From Euryarchaeota archaeon UBA605 (GTDB lineage Archaea; Thermoplasmatota; Poseidoniia; Poseidoniales; Thalassarchaeaceae): a DNA stretch of 31,879 nt. A program made the translations under genes and the position numbers. Shown piece after piece: positions 8,154 through 15,388 of the stretch; the first letter of the stretch is position 1, and each line of letters opens with the position of its first letter. The stretch spans positions 880 to 32,758 of the forward strand of contig DATY01000034.1 of the NCBI GenBank assembly GCA_002504905.1, read 5' to 3'. The notes below the pieces were generated by a model. It had not been told where the DNA came from and searched no databases. It was given only the letters and a program-made list of their open reading frames with translations.

Positions 8154-8657
8154 GTGAGCGAGAAGAGGATTAGGCGGAGGACGCCTGTAAGGTGGAAACA
8201 AATTCGTAAAGAAATGAAAGAACTTTCTGAAACAATTGGTATCGAGCTAAATTTTCCTAATTTATTTCTAGAAAAAGGGCATTTTCAAGAAAGAGATTTG
8301 ATTTTAGTTGATAAAATACCTCTAGCATTTCAAATTCAAACTGATGCAGGAAAATTATGGTATCCAACAATCAGAGGAGTATTGGCTTGGAATATAGAAA
8401 AAAGTTGGGCAGCCGTTGATCATGGGGCTATTCCTTTTCTAATGAATGGAGCCGATTGTATGGGGGCGGGTATACATCTGGCAGATCCAGATATAGAGCC
8501 TGGTGATTTAATGTGGATTAGAGATCAACAACATGGGAAGCCTCTAGCAATTGGTATGGCTCTAGTTAGTGGTAATGAAATGATAGAAATGACCAAGGGA
8601 AAGGCGATTAAGACAATTCATTGGGTTGGTGATGAACTTTGGGAACTAGAAACATGA
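8154..8657 (+). CDS. PUA-domain RNA-binding protein (archaeal MCT-1/Tma20-like)
   Basis: A 167-residue protein. Residues 1-80 form a basic N-terminus and a pre-PUA-like region; residues about 85-165 are a PUA domain with the diagnostic AAVDHGAIPFLMNGADCMGAGI segment and an IKTIHWVGDELWEL end. PUA proteins of this type bind structured RNA; the eukaryotic relatives MCT-1/Tma20 act in translation re-initiation and ribosome recycling, which suggests but does not prove a translation role here. The best start is GTG at 8154, with an ATG twenty codons further as an alternative. It diverges from rps8e across 151 bases, where a GTATATT TATA-like element (about 8119-8125) lies upstream. Confidence 0.88.
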   Translation: MSEKRIRRRTPVRWKQIRKEMKELSETIGIELNFPNLFLEKGHFQERDLILVDKIPLAFQIQTDAGKLWYPTIRGVLAWNIEKSWAAVDHGAIPFLMNGADCMGAGIHLADPDIEPGDLMWIRDQQHGKPLAIGMALVSGNEMIEMTKGKAIKTIHWVGDELWELET

Positions 8658-8672
8658 ATCAATAGGATTCAT
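8654..8672 (+). terminator. Perfect 7-bp stem-loop over the PUA-protein stop codon
   Basis: ATGAATC (8654-8660) and GATTCAT (8666-8672) are exact complements around the 5-base loop AATAG; the TGA stop (8655-8657) is in the 5' arm. TTTGTAATAATCT follows, only mildly T-rich. A terminator or 3'-end processing site is likely on position, and it resembles the element at the end of polB. Confidence 0.4.
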
Positions 8673-8696
8673 TTGTAATAATCTCTACGAACAGTT

Positions 8697-9257
8697 ATGC
8701 ACAAACTGCTGGCATTGGTTTTAGCGGCTCTCTTAGCGTCAAATGTTATTGCCTCTGATGGTGGAATTAATGAGGAAGCAAATTTAGATGGAACGGATAT
8801 CGAATCTATGGAATACAACAGTATTGTTTATGCAAATCAGGAGTTTACTATTTCATTAACTCTGAAGAATGAAATTACTAATCTAAGTCATATTAACTGG
8901 ATAACTCAGGTATGCATTAATTCTGGTGTTTGCTATCCTCCGAAAACGATCCAAATGAATACATTGGACAATGAAACATGGACAGCAGCGGTAATTGTAG
9001 ATCAAGAAGCAACCTATTTGAATTGGAGAATTGATCAAGTAGATAATAATGATTCAGTCACCAGAGTTCCAGAAACAGGATTTGGTTGGAAAATATGGTC
9101 AGATTGTTGGTATGATGGAGAAGAGTGGGGAGGGAATGATACTTCATGTATGACTGAAGATGATGAAAGTTTACCTGGATTTATTCTTTCTGTAGCACTA
9201 TCGTCAATAATTATTGCAGCGCTTATTGTACAACGATCAGAGGGAAAATATGAATGA
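8697..9257 (+). CDS. Small exported protein with C-terminal membrane anchor, function unknown
   Basis: A 186-residue protein not recognised as a named family. Residues 1-19 form a signal peptide (MHKLLALVLAALLASNVIA). Residues 20-155 are a predicted extracytoplasmic beta-rich domain with four cysteines that could form two disulfides (one pair in CINSGVC, another around SDCWYDG and TSCMTED). Residues about 157-177 (LPGFILSVALSSIIIAALIV) are a membrane segment followed by a short basic tail, giving a type I topology. It overlaps the following nitroreductase gene by 8 bases, so they are probably translated together, but no shared function is evident. Confidence 0.8.
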   Translation: MHKLLALVLAALLASNVIASDGGINEEANLDGTDIESMEYNSIVYANQEFTISLTLKNEITNLSHINWITQVCINSGVCYPPKTIQMNTLDNETWTAAVIVDQEATYLNWRIDQVDNNDSVTRVPETGFGWKIWSDCWYDGEEWGGNDTSCMTEDDESLPGFILSVALSSIIIAALIVQRSEGKYE

Positions 9258-9924
9258 TAAAAAATCTGATTTCATTGATTTAGAATTCTCTCAGATGACC
9301 CTTGATAAGATGTCAGAAAATGCATCTAAATTCTTTGAAATAATGAAAAAAAGGCGTACTACTAGACATTTTTCAAAGAAAGAGGTTCCTCGTGAATTAA
9401 TTGAAATAGCCATTAAAACTGCAGGTACAGCACCATCCGGTGCCCATCTACAGCCTTGGACTTTTGTTGCGATATCAAATGAAGATTTGAAAAAGAAAAT
9501 TCGTAAAGCAGCTGAGGAAGAAGAAAAGAAGACATACTCTGAAAGAATGCCAGAAGCATGGGCAGAATTGTTACGACCTTTGGGTACTGATTATATCAAG
9601 GAACATATTACTGATGCGCCTTGGGTAGTCGTTGTATTTAGACAATCAAAAAGAGTTCGCCCGAACGGAGAAACTTCACCAACTTATTATTCTCAAGAAT
9701 CTTGTGGAATTGCAATCGGTTTATTTATTGCTGCTATACAGAACATGGGACTAACTACTCTTACACATACGCCATCACCAATGAAATTTCTAAGAGATAT
9801 TCTAGATAGACCTGAACACGAGCATGCAATGTTACTGATGCCAGTAGGGTATCCTGCAGATAATGCCAAAGTACCCAATCTTACAAGAAAAAATCTTGAC
9901 CAAATCTCCGAATGGTTTGATTAA
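9250..9924 (+). CDS. Nitroreductase-fold flavoprotein, iodotyrosine deiodinase-like
   Basis: A 224-residue FMN enzyme of the nitroreductase superfamily. RRTTRHFSKKEVP and TAGTAPSGAHLQPWTF are the FMN-binding hallmarks, and the overall sequence is much closer to iodotyrosine deiodinase (IYD) than to generic nitroreductases. The three IYD residues that grip the amino acid part of the substrate (human Glu157, Tyr161, Lys182) are all present with the right spacing: Glu four residues before Tyr in EEEKKTYSERM, and Lys 21 residues after it in DYIKEHI. IYD reductively removes halogen from halotyrosine. The ATG at 9250 is chosen over upstream codons because a GAGGG site precedes it and it overlaps the previous stop by 8 bases. 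Its stop overlaps the convergent EamA stop through TTAA. Confidence 0.9.
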   Translation: MNDKKSDFIDLEFSQMTLDKMSENASKFFEIMKKRRTTRHFSKKEVPRELIEIAIKTAGTAPSGAHLQPWTFVAISNEDLKKKIRKAAEEEEKKTYSERMPEAWAELLRPLGTDYIKEHITDAPWVVVVFRQSKRVRPNGETSPTYYSQESCGIAIGLFIAAIQNMGLTTLTHTPSPMKFLRDILDRPEHEHAMLLMPVGYPADNAKVPNLTRKNLDQISEWFD

Positions 9925-10883
9925 GATATTTGATTTTCTGTGCTAGAAGGAGTAAAGAATACCAATGCAATACCTGATCCTATAATCATTAACCCACCCA
10001 TAATGATTTTCAGAGTTAGTATTTCATCGAATAAAATGATACCATAAATTGTTGCTATTATCACAGTAAGATAAGAAAAAGCACTGACCCAAGCTGCATT
10101 TGCCTTGTGATACGCCATTGTAATTCCCACCTGTCCACCACCAGCACCAATACCAATACCAATTAAAGCCGCGATCATTTCCATAGATAGAGAAGATAAG
10201 TCAGGAATCGCTTGGACCATTGATCCTAAGACAGAAAAAGCTGCAAACCAAAATACTACAGAAGAGGGAGATTCTGTTTTTCTTAAATCACGAACAAAAA
10301 TATACGCTAAACCAGCAAATAATCCTGACCCTAAAGCAAGCAATGCATTGGAGTCAATGCTGTCTAAATCTGGAGAAACTATCAAAACTATTCCTATGAA
10401 AGCAGTAAGTAAGAGAATGATTACTGAAGAAGATACTTTCTCGCTAATTAATCGACCTGAAAATAGTGCAACAAATAAGGGAGCAGTATACTGTAATGTC
10501 ACTGCCTGACCAATTGGAATTAGTGATAATGCTGTGAAATATAGTAACATTGCAATAAGTCCAGTCAGACATCGTAAAAACATCTTTTTTCGATCTTTTA
10601 CTTTCAGACTTATACCTTGAAATCGAGTAAAAATTGCTACTACTACAGCAATTACAAGTGAACGAACGAAAATTATCATCCATACGTCTGCATTCAGTGA
10701 TGTCCATTTTACCAATGCATTCATAGTTCCAAATGATATACTTCCAAATATCATCCAAAGAACTGCTACTTTTGGAGAATCAGTTGGTAACTTTGATACA
10801 GATACAAAGGATGTAAGATCTGGACCTTCTTTAGATAGTTCTGCTACTGATTCTAGCCCTCTTCCAAGGCCTTTAGATGACAT
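9921..10883 (-). CDS. EamA/DMT-family multi-spanning membrane protein with a ParB-like N-terminal peptide
   Basis: A 320-residue protein with ten predicted membrane helices in two EamA repeats (about 38-170 and 178-310), the drug/metabolite transporter fold; substrate unknown. The cytoplasmic N-terminus, MSSKGLGRGLESVAEL, is not typical of the family and closely resembles the first residues of chromosomal ParB/Spo0J (GLGRGL), the segment that contacts and activates ParA. The gene directly follows parA, and the ATG at 10883 overlaps the parA TAA as TAATG with a GGGGAC site upstream; an in-frame ATG at 10898 would add five residues. No ParB HTH or CTPase domain is present. Transporter fold: firm. 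ParB-like reading of the N-terminus: motif match plus context. Confidence 0.88.
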   Translation of the reverse strand: MSSKGLGRGLESVAELSKEGPDLTSFVSVSKLPTDSPKVAVLWMIFGSISFGTMNALVKWTSLNADVWMIIFVRSLVIAVVVAIFTRFQGISLKVKDRKKMFLRCLTGLIAMLLYFTALSLIPIGQAVTLQYTAPLFVALFSGRLISEKVSSSVIILLLTAFIGIVLIVSPDLDSIDSNALLALGSGLFAGLAYIFVRDLRKTESPSSVVFWFAAFSVLGSMVQAIPDLSSLSMEMIAALIGIGIGAGGGQVGITMAYHKANAAWVSAFSYLTVIIATIYGIILFDEILTLKIIMGGLMIIGSGIALVFFTPSSTENQIS

Positions 10884-11827
10884 TATCTTAGTCCCCATCT
10901 TTTTTCCAGTTCACTAGAAACATCTTGGTAATCTTTACCGCCATTACTATTTGGATCATGTAAGTGTATTGGTACACCATGACTCGGTGCTTCTGCTAGT
11001 TTGATATTACGACGTATAGCTGGCCGAATTACAAACTCTGGAAGATGTTCAAAAATTTCTGAAGCCACTTGTTGATTAAGAAGAGTACTAGCATGCATTG
11101 TAAGTAGAACTCCATCAACACCTAAAATTGGATTTAGTAAATGTCTGACCTCTCTAATAGTACCGGCTAACATTGCAAGACCTTCAAGAGCAAAATATTC
11201 TGTTTGTACTGGAATTAATACTCCATTGCTAGCAACAAGAGCATTTATTGTTACCAATCCCAATGAGGGAGGAGTATCAATTATTACAATATCATAATGT
11301 GGAAGTAATGGTTCTAAGGCTTCTAATAACCTTCTTTCCCTGCCTAATTGCCTCAACATTTCCTGTTCCAATCCTACTAGACTTCTATCTCCAACAATCA
11401 TATGTAGACCATCTACAGCGGTAGCGTTTCGAGCAGAAATAGCAGTTTCGGGGGAAAGAATTAGATCTCTAGTTGTGTACTGAACTTTACTCTTATCTAC
11501 TCCTAATCCTGTCGCACAATTACCTTGAGAGTCAGCATCTACAACTAAAATACGGTGACCTCTCAATGCCAGTTGAGATGCGATATTAATCACAGTAGTT
11601 GTTTTTCCGACTCCTCCCTTCTGATTAATTACAGTAATCACTCTTGCACAACCATCAGGTGTCGGAGTTGGAAAGGGTAAATCCAATGGTCTAGTTGTTC
11701 TTTGATGAGAAGATTCATTCAAACTACTTTCTGTAGTTTGAACTTCATCTTCTTCTGTAAATTCAGCGTCGATTACTAGTGGAATCTTCTCAACCTCCGG
11801 AAGATTACTATCATCATCAGCAGACAT
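10883..11827 (-). CDS. parA: ParA/Soj-type chromosome or plasmid partitioning ATPase
   Basis: A 314-residue ATPase. After an acidic, low-complexity 60-residue extension, the ParA domain shows the deviant Walker A KGGVGKTT (70-77, signature Lys70 and Lys75), DADSQGN (97-103), Walker B VIIDTPPS (Asp184), and the Soj-like segments VQTEYFALEGL and AEAPSHGVPI. It resembles bacterial Soj more than archaeal MinD or SegA types. ParA dimers bind DNA non-specifically and are released when a ParB N-terminal peptide triggers ATP hydrolysis. The frame continues upstream to a TTG at 11917, but the ATG at 11827 is preferred. It is followed with a 1-base overlap by the EamA gene and preceded by the SAP-domain protein gene, suggesting one operon. 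Confidence 0.95.
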   Translation of the reverse strand: MSADDDSNLPEVEKIPLVIDAEFTEEDEVQTTESSLNESSHQRTTRPLDLPFPTPTPDGCARVITVINQKGGVGKTTTVINIASQLALRGHRILVVDADSQGNCATGLGVDKSKVQYTTRDLILSPETAISARNATAVDGLHMIVGDRSLVGLEQEMLRQLGRERRLLEALEPLLPHYDIVIIDTPPSLGLVTINALVASNGVLIPVQTEYFALEGLAMLAGTIREVRHLLNPILGVDGVLLTMHASTLLNQQVASEIFEHLPEFVIRPAIRRNIKLAEAPSHGVPIHLHDPNSNGGKDYQDVSSELEKRWGLR

Positions 11828-11829
11828 AC

Positions 11830-11846
11830 AAGCGCCTTCGGCGCTT
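11830..11846 (-). promoter_or_regulatory. GC-rich 7-bp hairpin just upstream of the parA start
   Basis: AAGCGCC and GGCGCTT pair perfectly around a 3-base loop (GAA on the minus strand), ending two bases before the parA ATG, in an otherwise AT-rich 76-base gap after the SAP-protein stop. A perfect 7-bp stem with so short a loop at this spot is unlikely by chance. It could limit translation of parA relative to its neighbours or mark a processing site; inference only. Confidence 0.45.
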
Positions 11847-11903
11847 AGAAGGAAGTTGAATGTGCCGCCTGAAATAATTACAAGATTACTAATTTTAGAT
11901 GAT

Positions 11904-14174
11904 CTAAGGTTGGCCAATTATCTCAGCCCAGGCAAGCATCCTTCCTGTTTGAGCATCCATTGCAAAATTTATGTTATGCTTGCGATTAGATTGTGTCCAT
12001 TCCCTACTTCCAGCCACTGTCACTTCTCCTTCAGTAAAATCACCAGGTAGAAAAGAGAGAAAATCACTATCTTCCGATACTGAAAGTCTGTATCCAAAAC
12101 TACTTCCTTCTAACCACTGATTTTCACCCAAAGATACAGATAAGTCTTGATATCTGTTAGAATCAAGTACACGAGATTCAAGATTCTTCAATGTATGAGT
12201 TGAAGGAATTGCATCTTGATTCCAGATTACTTCACCATCATCACGATCTTCATCTTCGAATGAACAACCATTATCTGATTGTCTGACTATTGCCCAACCA
12301 GATGTTTCATCAGAACGAACCCATGAGAGATTCCATTCTTCCACTTCATTTAATGAGTAAACAGATTGCCAGATATATCCATCGCTATCTATTGCTACTG
12401 TAATGTCTCGATTAGAATGATTTGCACGCAAGCAGCTAATAGCGTCTTCTAATGTAAACGACCTGATTTCTGATTCATCCCACATTGCAGTTGACCAATC
12501 TTTCTTTGCATTAGTACTGAGTTTGTCTTCTCCAGGCCCTGGTCTACCTGCGTATGTTGAACCCCAAGAAATAGATTCTGTACCTGAATCTGAGCTTATT
12601 CTACTCATCGTCATTTTCACCGTTAGCGTTCCTTCCGGAAGAGCCGCATCAGTAGCAGCACTTTCAATAAAACTACAATCAGAAGAACTCTGATCCTTAT
12701 CAATTAAGATATCAACTACTTGTTCAACTGCCCAAGGCACACCGTTTTTTACAAGAATGTCAATATTCATTCTTCCTAGACACCTTTCAACTTCAGAATG
12801 AGAAATTTTTACAGGATAGACCAGTCCGTGATCTGCAGTATTTTGTTCTGAGCCGACGCTCCATTCCCAATCATTATTCCAGTTAGAAACCGATTCAGAA
12901 GTCATTCCTGATTTCAACTTTATATCACCAAAAAAGTCATGTAATTCAATAGGGGCTAGAGGAAATGTTAGAATTGGAGCTATTCCATCTAAATTTCCAA
13001 AGCCATCAGCTCCAAAAGTAACAACATTTGCATTTGTTGTTGCACCCTCAACATCAGTAAATGAAATAATTGACTCAGAGCGCAATAGACTCGTTTCAGT
13101 TAATTCATCATAAAGATTGGTTGTCATTAGCAAATCGTTACCTGATAATGACCAACCCAAATTTCCACAGATATCAGTATCTCTCCATGTTTTACCTTCC
13201 AGATCTACTTCGAGATTATGTGTTATTTGTTGTTGTACTGTCAAATGTGAACGGCCATAGGCATCTTTGGCATTAATCGTACCTAATAATTCGGACGACT
13301 GTCTGTCAACTGGATGAGTAATTTGAGACAAATCTCCCTCTACTATAGAGATTGAGCCTGTTCCCGCCAATCCTACAGTAAGCCTATTACAGGCATCTGT
13401 AATTGCCGTATCAGGTAGATTATCTCTAAGTAATGCGACCATATCGTCACCATCCAAAATAATCTCTCCTTCACTCAAAGTAAATGTCATTGAATCACCA
13501 TAATTTAATGGTCTTGCTTGGAATGACGAATCGGCCGAAAGGAAGTAAACTACACCCGCACCTACCAGTAAAACTACCATAAATACTGCAGAAATTTGTT
13601 GCCAATATTTCTTGAAAATATCTATTGAAGGTAATACTATCGTCATTGATGGTTGATCTATCTTTTCTTCAGAAGTATCTTCAACAATAATTTTTTCTTG
13701 ATTATGTTCTAATGACCAGGGATCATCTTCATCTAAAATTAAAGATGGTTCTTCATGAGTAAGTACAGGTTTTTCAATGATTTCTGCCTCAACAATTTCT
13801 GCCTCCATTATTTCTTCAACTATTTTCGATTCGTCTGTAATGTCTTTTTCTACAGAATTATCCTCAATTTCAGGATTATCCTTAGTTTGAACACGAGAAA
13901 GCAGTCTATCTATAGCATCGTCCATATCTTTTGATGAGCGAACCGCCTCCTCTTTTCCTTCAATTTTCGATTTTTGAGGAAAACTTTCTGAGGAATCTTC
14001 TTCGATAAATAGGTCTTCACTATCATTATCGGAGGAGAAATGGCCAAGAATCCTTACAATTAATTCCGCTTTATTGCCAGAGGATGGTAATTCCTCTTTT
14101 TTACATATTTCTCTCAAGTCAAAAACCATCATTTTTGATAATGAGTCGAACGTGTAAGACTCCTCGTCGGCCAT
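11904..14174 (-). CDS. SAP-domain, single-span transmembrane protein with large extracytoplasmic region
   Basis: A 756-residue protein in three parts. Residues about 11-46 (MMVFDLREICKKEELPSSG and NKAELIVRILGHF) match the SAP DNA-binding motif. Residues 47-190 are very acidic and probably disordered, with repeats such as EAEIVEAEII. Residues about 194-213 are one membrane helix (ISAVFMVVLLVGAGVVYFL). The remaining 540 residues are beta-rich and Trp-rich and would lie outside the cell, leaving the SAP domain in the cytoplasm. No enzyme motif is seen in the outer part. The frame is open to 14282 with an ATG at 14261; the ATG at 14174 (MADEESYTFDSL) is preferred because it starts just before the SAP fold. 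parA and the EamA gene follow on the same strand. Not a family I can name. Confidence 0.78.
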   Translation of the reverse strand: MADEESYTFDSLSKMMVFDLREICKKEELPSSGNKAELIVRILGHFSSDNDSEDLFIEEDSSESFPQKSKIEGKEEAVRSSKDMDDAIDRLLSRVQTKDNPEIEDNSVEKDITDESKIVEEIMEAEIVEAEIIEKPVLTHEEPSLILDEDDPWSLEHNQEKIIVEDTSEEKIDQPSMTIVLPSIDIFKKYWQQISAVFMVVLLVGAGVVYFLSADSSFQARPLNYGDSMTFTLSEGEIILDGDDMVALLRDNLPDTAITDACNRLTVGLAGTGSISIVEGDLSQITHPVDRQSSELLGTINAKDAYGRSHLTVQQQITHNLEVDLEGKTWRDTDICGNLGWSLSGNDLLMTTNLYDELTETSLLRSESIISFTDVEGATTNANVVTFGADGFGNLDGIAPILTFPLAPIELHDFFGDIKLKSGMTSESVSNWNNDWEWSVGSEQNTADHGLVYPVKISHSEVERCLGRMNIDILVKNGVPWAVEQVVDILIDKDQSSSDCSFIESAATDAALPEGTLTVKMTMSRISSDSGTESISWGSTYAGRPGPGEDKLSTNAKKDWSTAMWDESEIRSFTLEDAISCLRANHSNRDITVAIDSDGYIWQSVYSLNEVEEWNLSWVRSDETSGWAIVRQSDNGCSFEDEDRDDGEVIWNQDAIPSTHTLKNLESRVLDSNRYQDLSVSLGENQWLEGSSFGYRLSVSEDSDFLSFLPGDFTEGEVTVAGSREWTQSNRKHNINFAMDAQTGRMLAWAEIIGQP

Positions 14175-14307
14175 AATAACAGGACTTGTCGATGAGCCAA
14201 GTCTTTCAATACCTTCCTTCTTCTGTGTTAAAGAATCGCTACTAGAGTACAAAAATACCATTTCCGGAGCCAAAGAAGTCAAGAAGGGTGGGCGTTCGCG
14301 GCGAATT

Positions 14308-15264
14308 ATGAGGCCTCGATTAGTTATACTATCCCGTGGGCCAAAATTATACTCTACAAGACGTCTTACTGAAGAAGCAGAAAATGCTGGTTGGGATGTT
14401 AGAATCTTGGACCCTCTTGCTCTAACTATGATAGTTGATGATAGAGGAGGAAAAATTTTCTATCGAGGATGGCCTGTAGAATGTGAAGCGGTTATTCCAA
14501 GAATTGGTTATTCAATTACAAGAAGAGGAGTTCCTATAGTCAGACAATTTGAAAGAATGGGAGTTATTGTGATGAATTCTAGCGATGGAATAACTAGGAG
14601 TAGAGACAAATTAATAGCTTGTCAGATGATGTCTACTGGAAATATTCCTGTTCCCATTACTGCACAGGTTGTATCGTGGGAAGACACAAATAGAGCAATT
14701 AGTAGAGTTGGTGGAACACCCTGTGTAGTGAAATCAACTGAAGGAACACATGGAGCAGGAGTCTTTCTAGCAAGAACTGAGCAACATGCTCGTCAATTAG
14801 TTTATCAAATGTTAGAGAGAGAAATGAGGCCTTTGGTACAAGAGTACATCGAAGAATCTCATGGGAAAGATATCCGAGCACTAGTAGTAGGCGGAAAGGT
14901 TGTCGCATGTATGAGGAGAAGAGCAAATGGAGATGAATTCCGTTCCAACTTCCATCTCGGAGGCAGTGTAGAAAAAGTAGAAATAGACCCGGATTTTGAA
15001 AAAATAGCGATAAAAGCAGCTAGAATTTTAGGATTAGAAATTGCTGGTGTTGATTTATTAGAATCAGAAAGAGGTGCACTTGTTTTAGAAGTAAATTCTA
15101 GTCCAGGACTAGAAGGAATTGAAAAAGCTTCACAGGTTAATGTGGCTGGAGCAGTTTCAGAAAGATTAAACAAACTTTTACAAAAAATTCAAGGAAATAG
15201 ATTCTCTTTAGATACTAACTACCAATCTAATAATGTGGATGAGAAATATGGAGTGGATTACTAA
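14308..15264 (+). CDS. rimK: RimK-type ATP-grasp amino acid ligase
   Basis: A 318-residue ATP-grasp protein closely resembling Escherichia coli RimK: ILSRGPKLYSTRRL start, AVIPRIGYSIT, CVVKSTEGTHGAGVFLA (ATP-binding loop), VQEYIEESHGKDIRALVVG, RRANGDEFRSNFHLGG, and the metal-binding end LVLEVNSSPGLEGIE. RimK ligates glutamate to a protein C-terminus (bacterial bS6) and can make polyglutamate; archaeal relatives act on coenzymes (CofF, MptN) or LysW (LysX). Archaea lack bS6, so the acceptor here is unknown. A 29-residue polar C-terminal tail, after KLLQKIQGNR, is not part of the usual fold. It diverges from the SAP-protein gene and is followed by the recombinase gene 105 bases on. Confidence 0.92.
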   Translation: MRPRLVILSRGPKLYSTRRLTEEAENAGWDVRILDPLALTMIVDDRGGKIFYRGWPVECEAVIPRIGYSITRRGVPIVRQFERMGVIVMNSSDGITRSRDKLIACQMMSTGNIPVPITAQVVSWEDTNRAISRVGGTPCVVKSTEGTHGAGVFLARTEQHARQLVYQMLEREMRPLVQEYIEESHGKDIRALVVGGKVVACMRRRANGDEFRSNFHLGGSVEKVEIDPDFEKIAIKAARILGLEIAGVDLLESERGALVLEVNSSPGLEGIEKASQVNVAGAVSERLNKLLQKIQGNRFSLDTNYQSNNVDEKYGVDY

Positions 15265-15351
15265 GTTGGCTTGTTCTCATAACCAATAATAAATGTAATC
15301 TAAAAATGAAAAGAAGAGAAGCATTCAAGTCCAATAATGGAGTCTTGGCTT

Positions 15352-15388
15352 TGTCCTTAGGGACATGGGATGCGCGTCGTTCGCGACG
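15352..15388 (+). promoter_or_regulatory. Two tandem short stem-loops around the recombinase start codon
   Basis: TGTCC (15352-15356) pairs with GGACA (15361-15365) around TTAG, and CGTCG (15375-15379) pairs with CGACG (15384-15388) around TTCG; the ATG at 15370 lies between them. Two GC-rich stems bracketing the start codon in AT-rich DNA could expose or hide the start or act as a protein binding site. They could also be crossover-site-like, but no 28-bp dif-like pattern is visible. Confidence 0.3.

Noticed and set aside
9921..10883. A true parB gene after parA
   Set aside because: Only the N-terminal peptide is ParB-like; the rest is ten membrane helices, with no CTPase or helix-turn-helix domain.
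11827..11917. Longer ParA starting from TTG at 11917
   Set aside because: The added residues overlap the SAP gene end and contain the hairpin; ATG at 11827 gives a more natural N-terminus.
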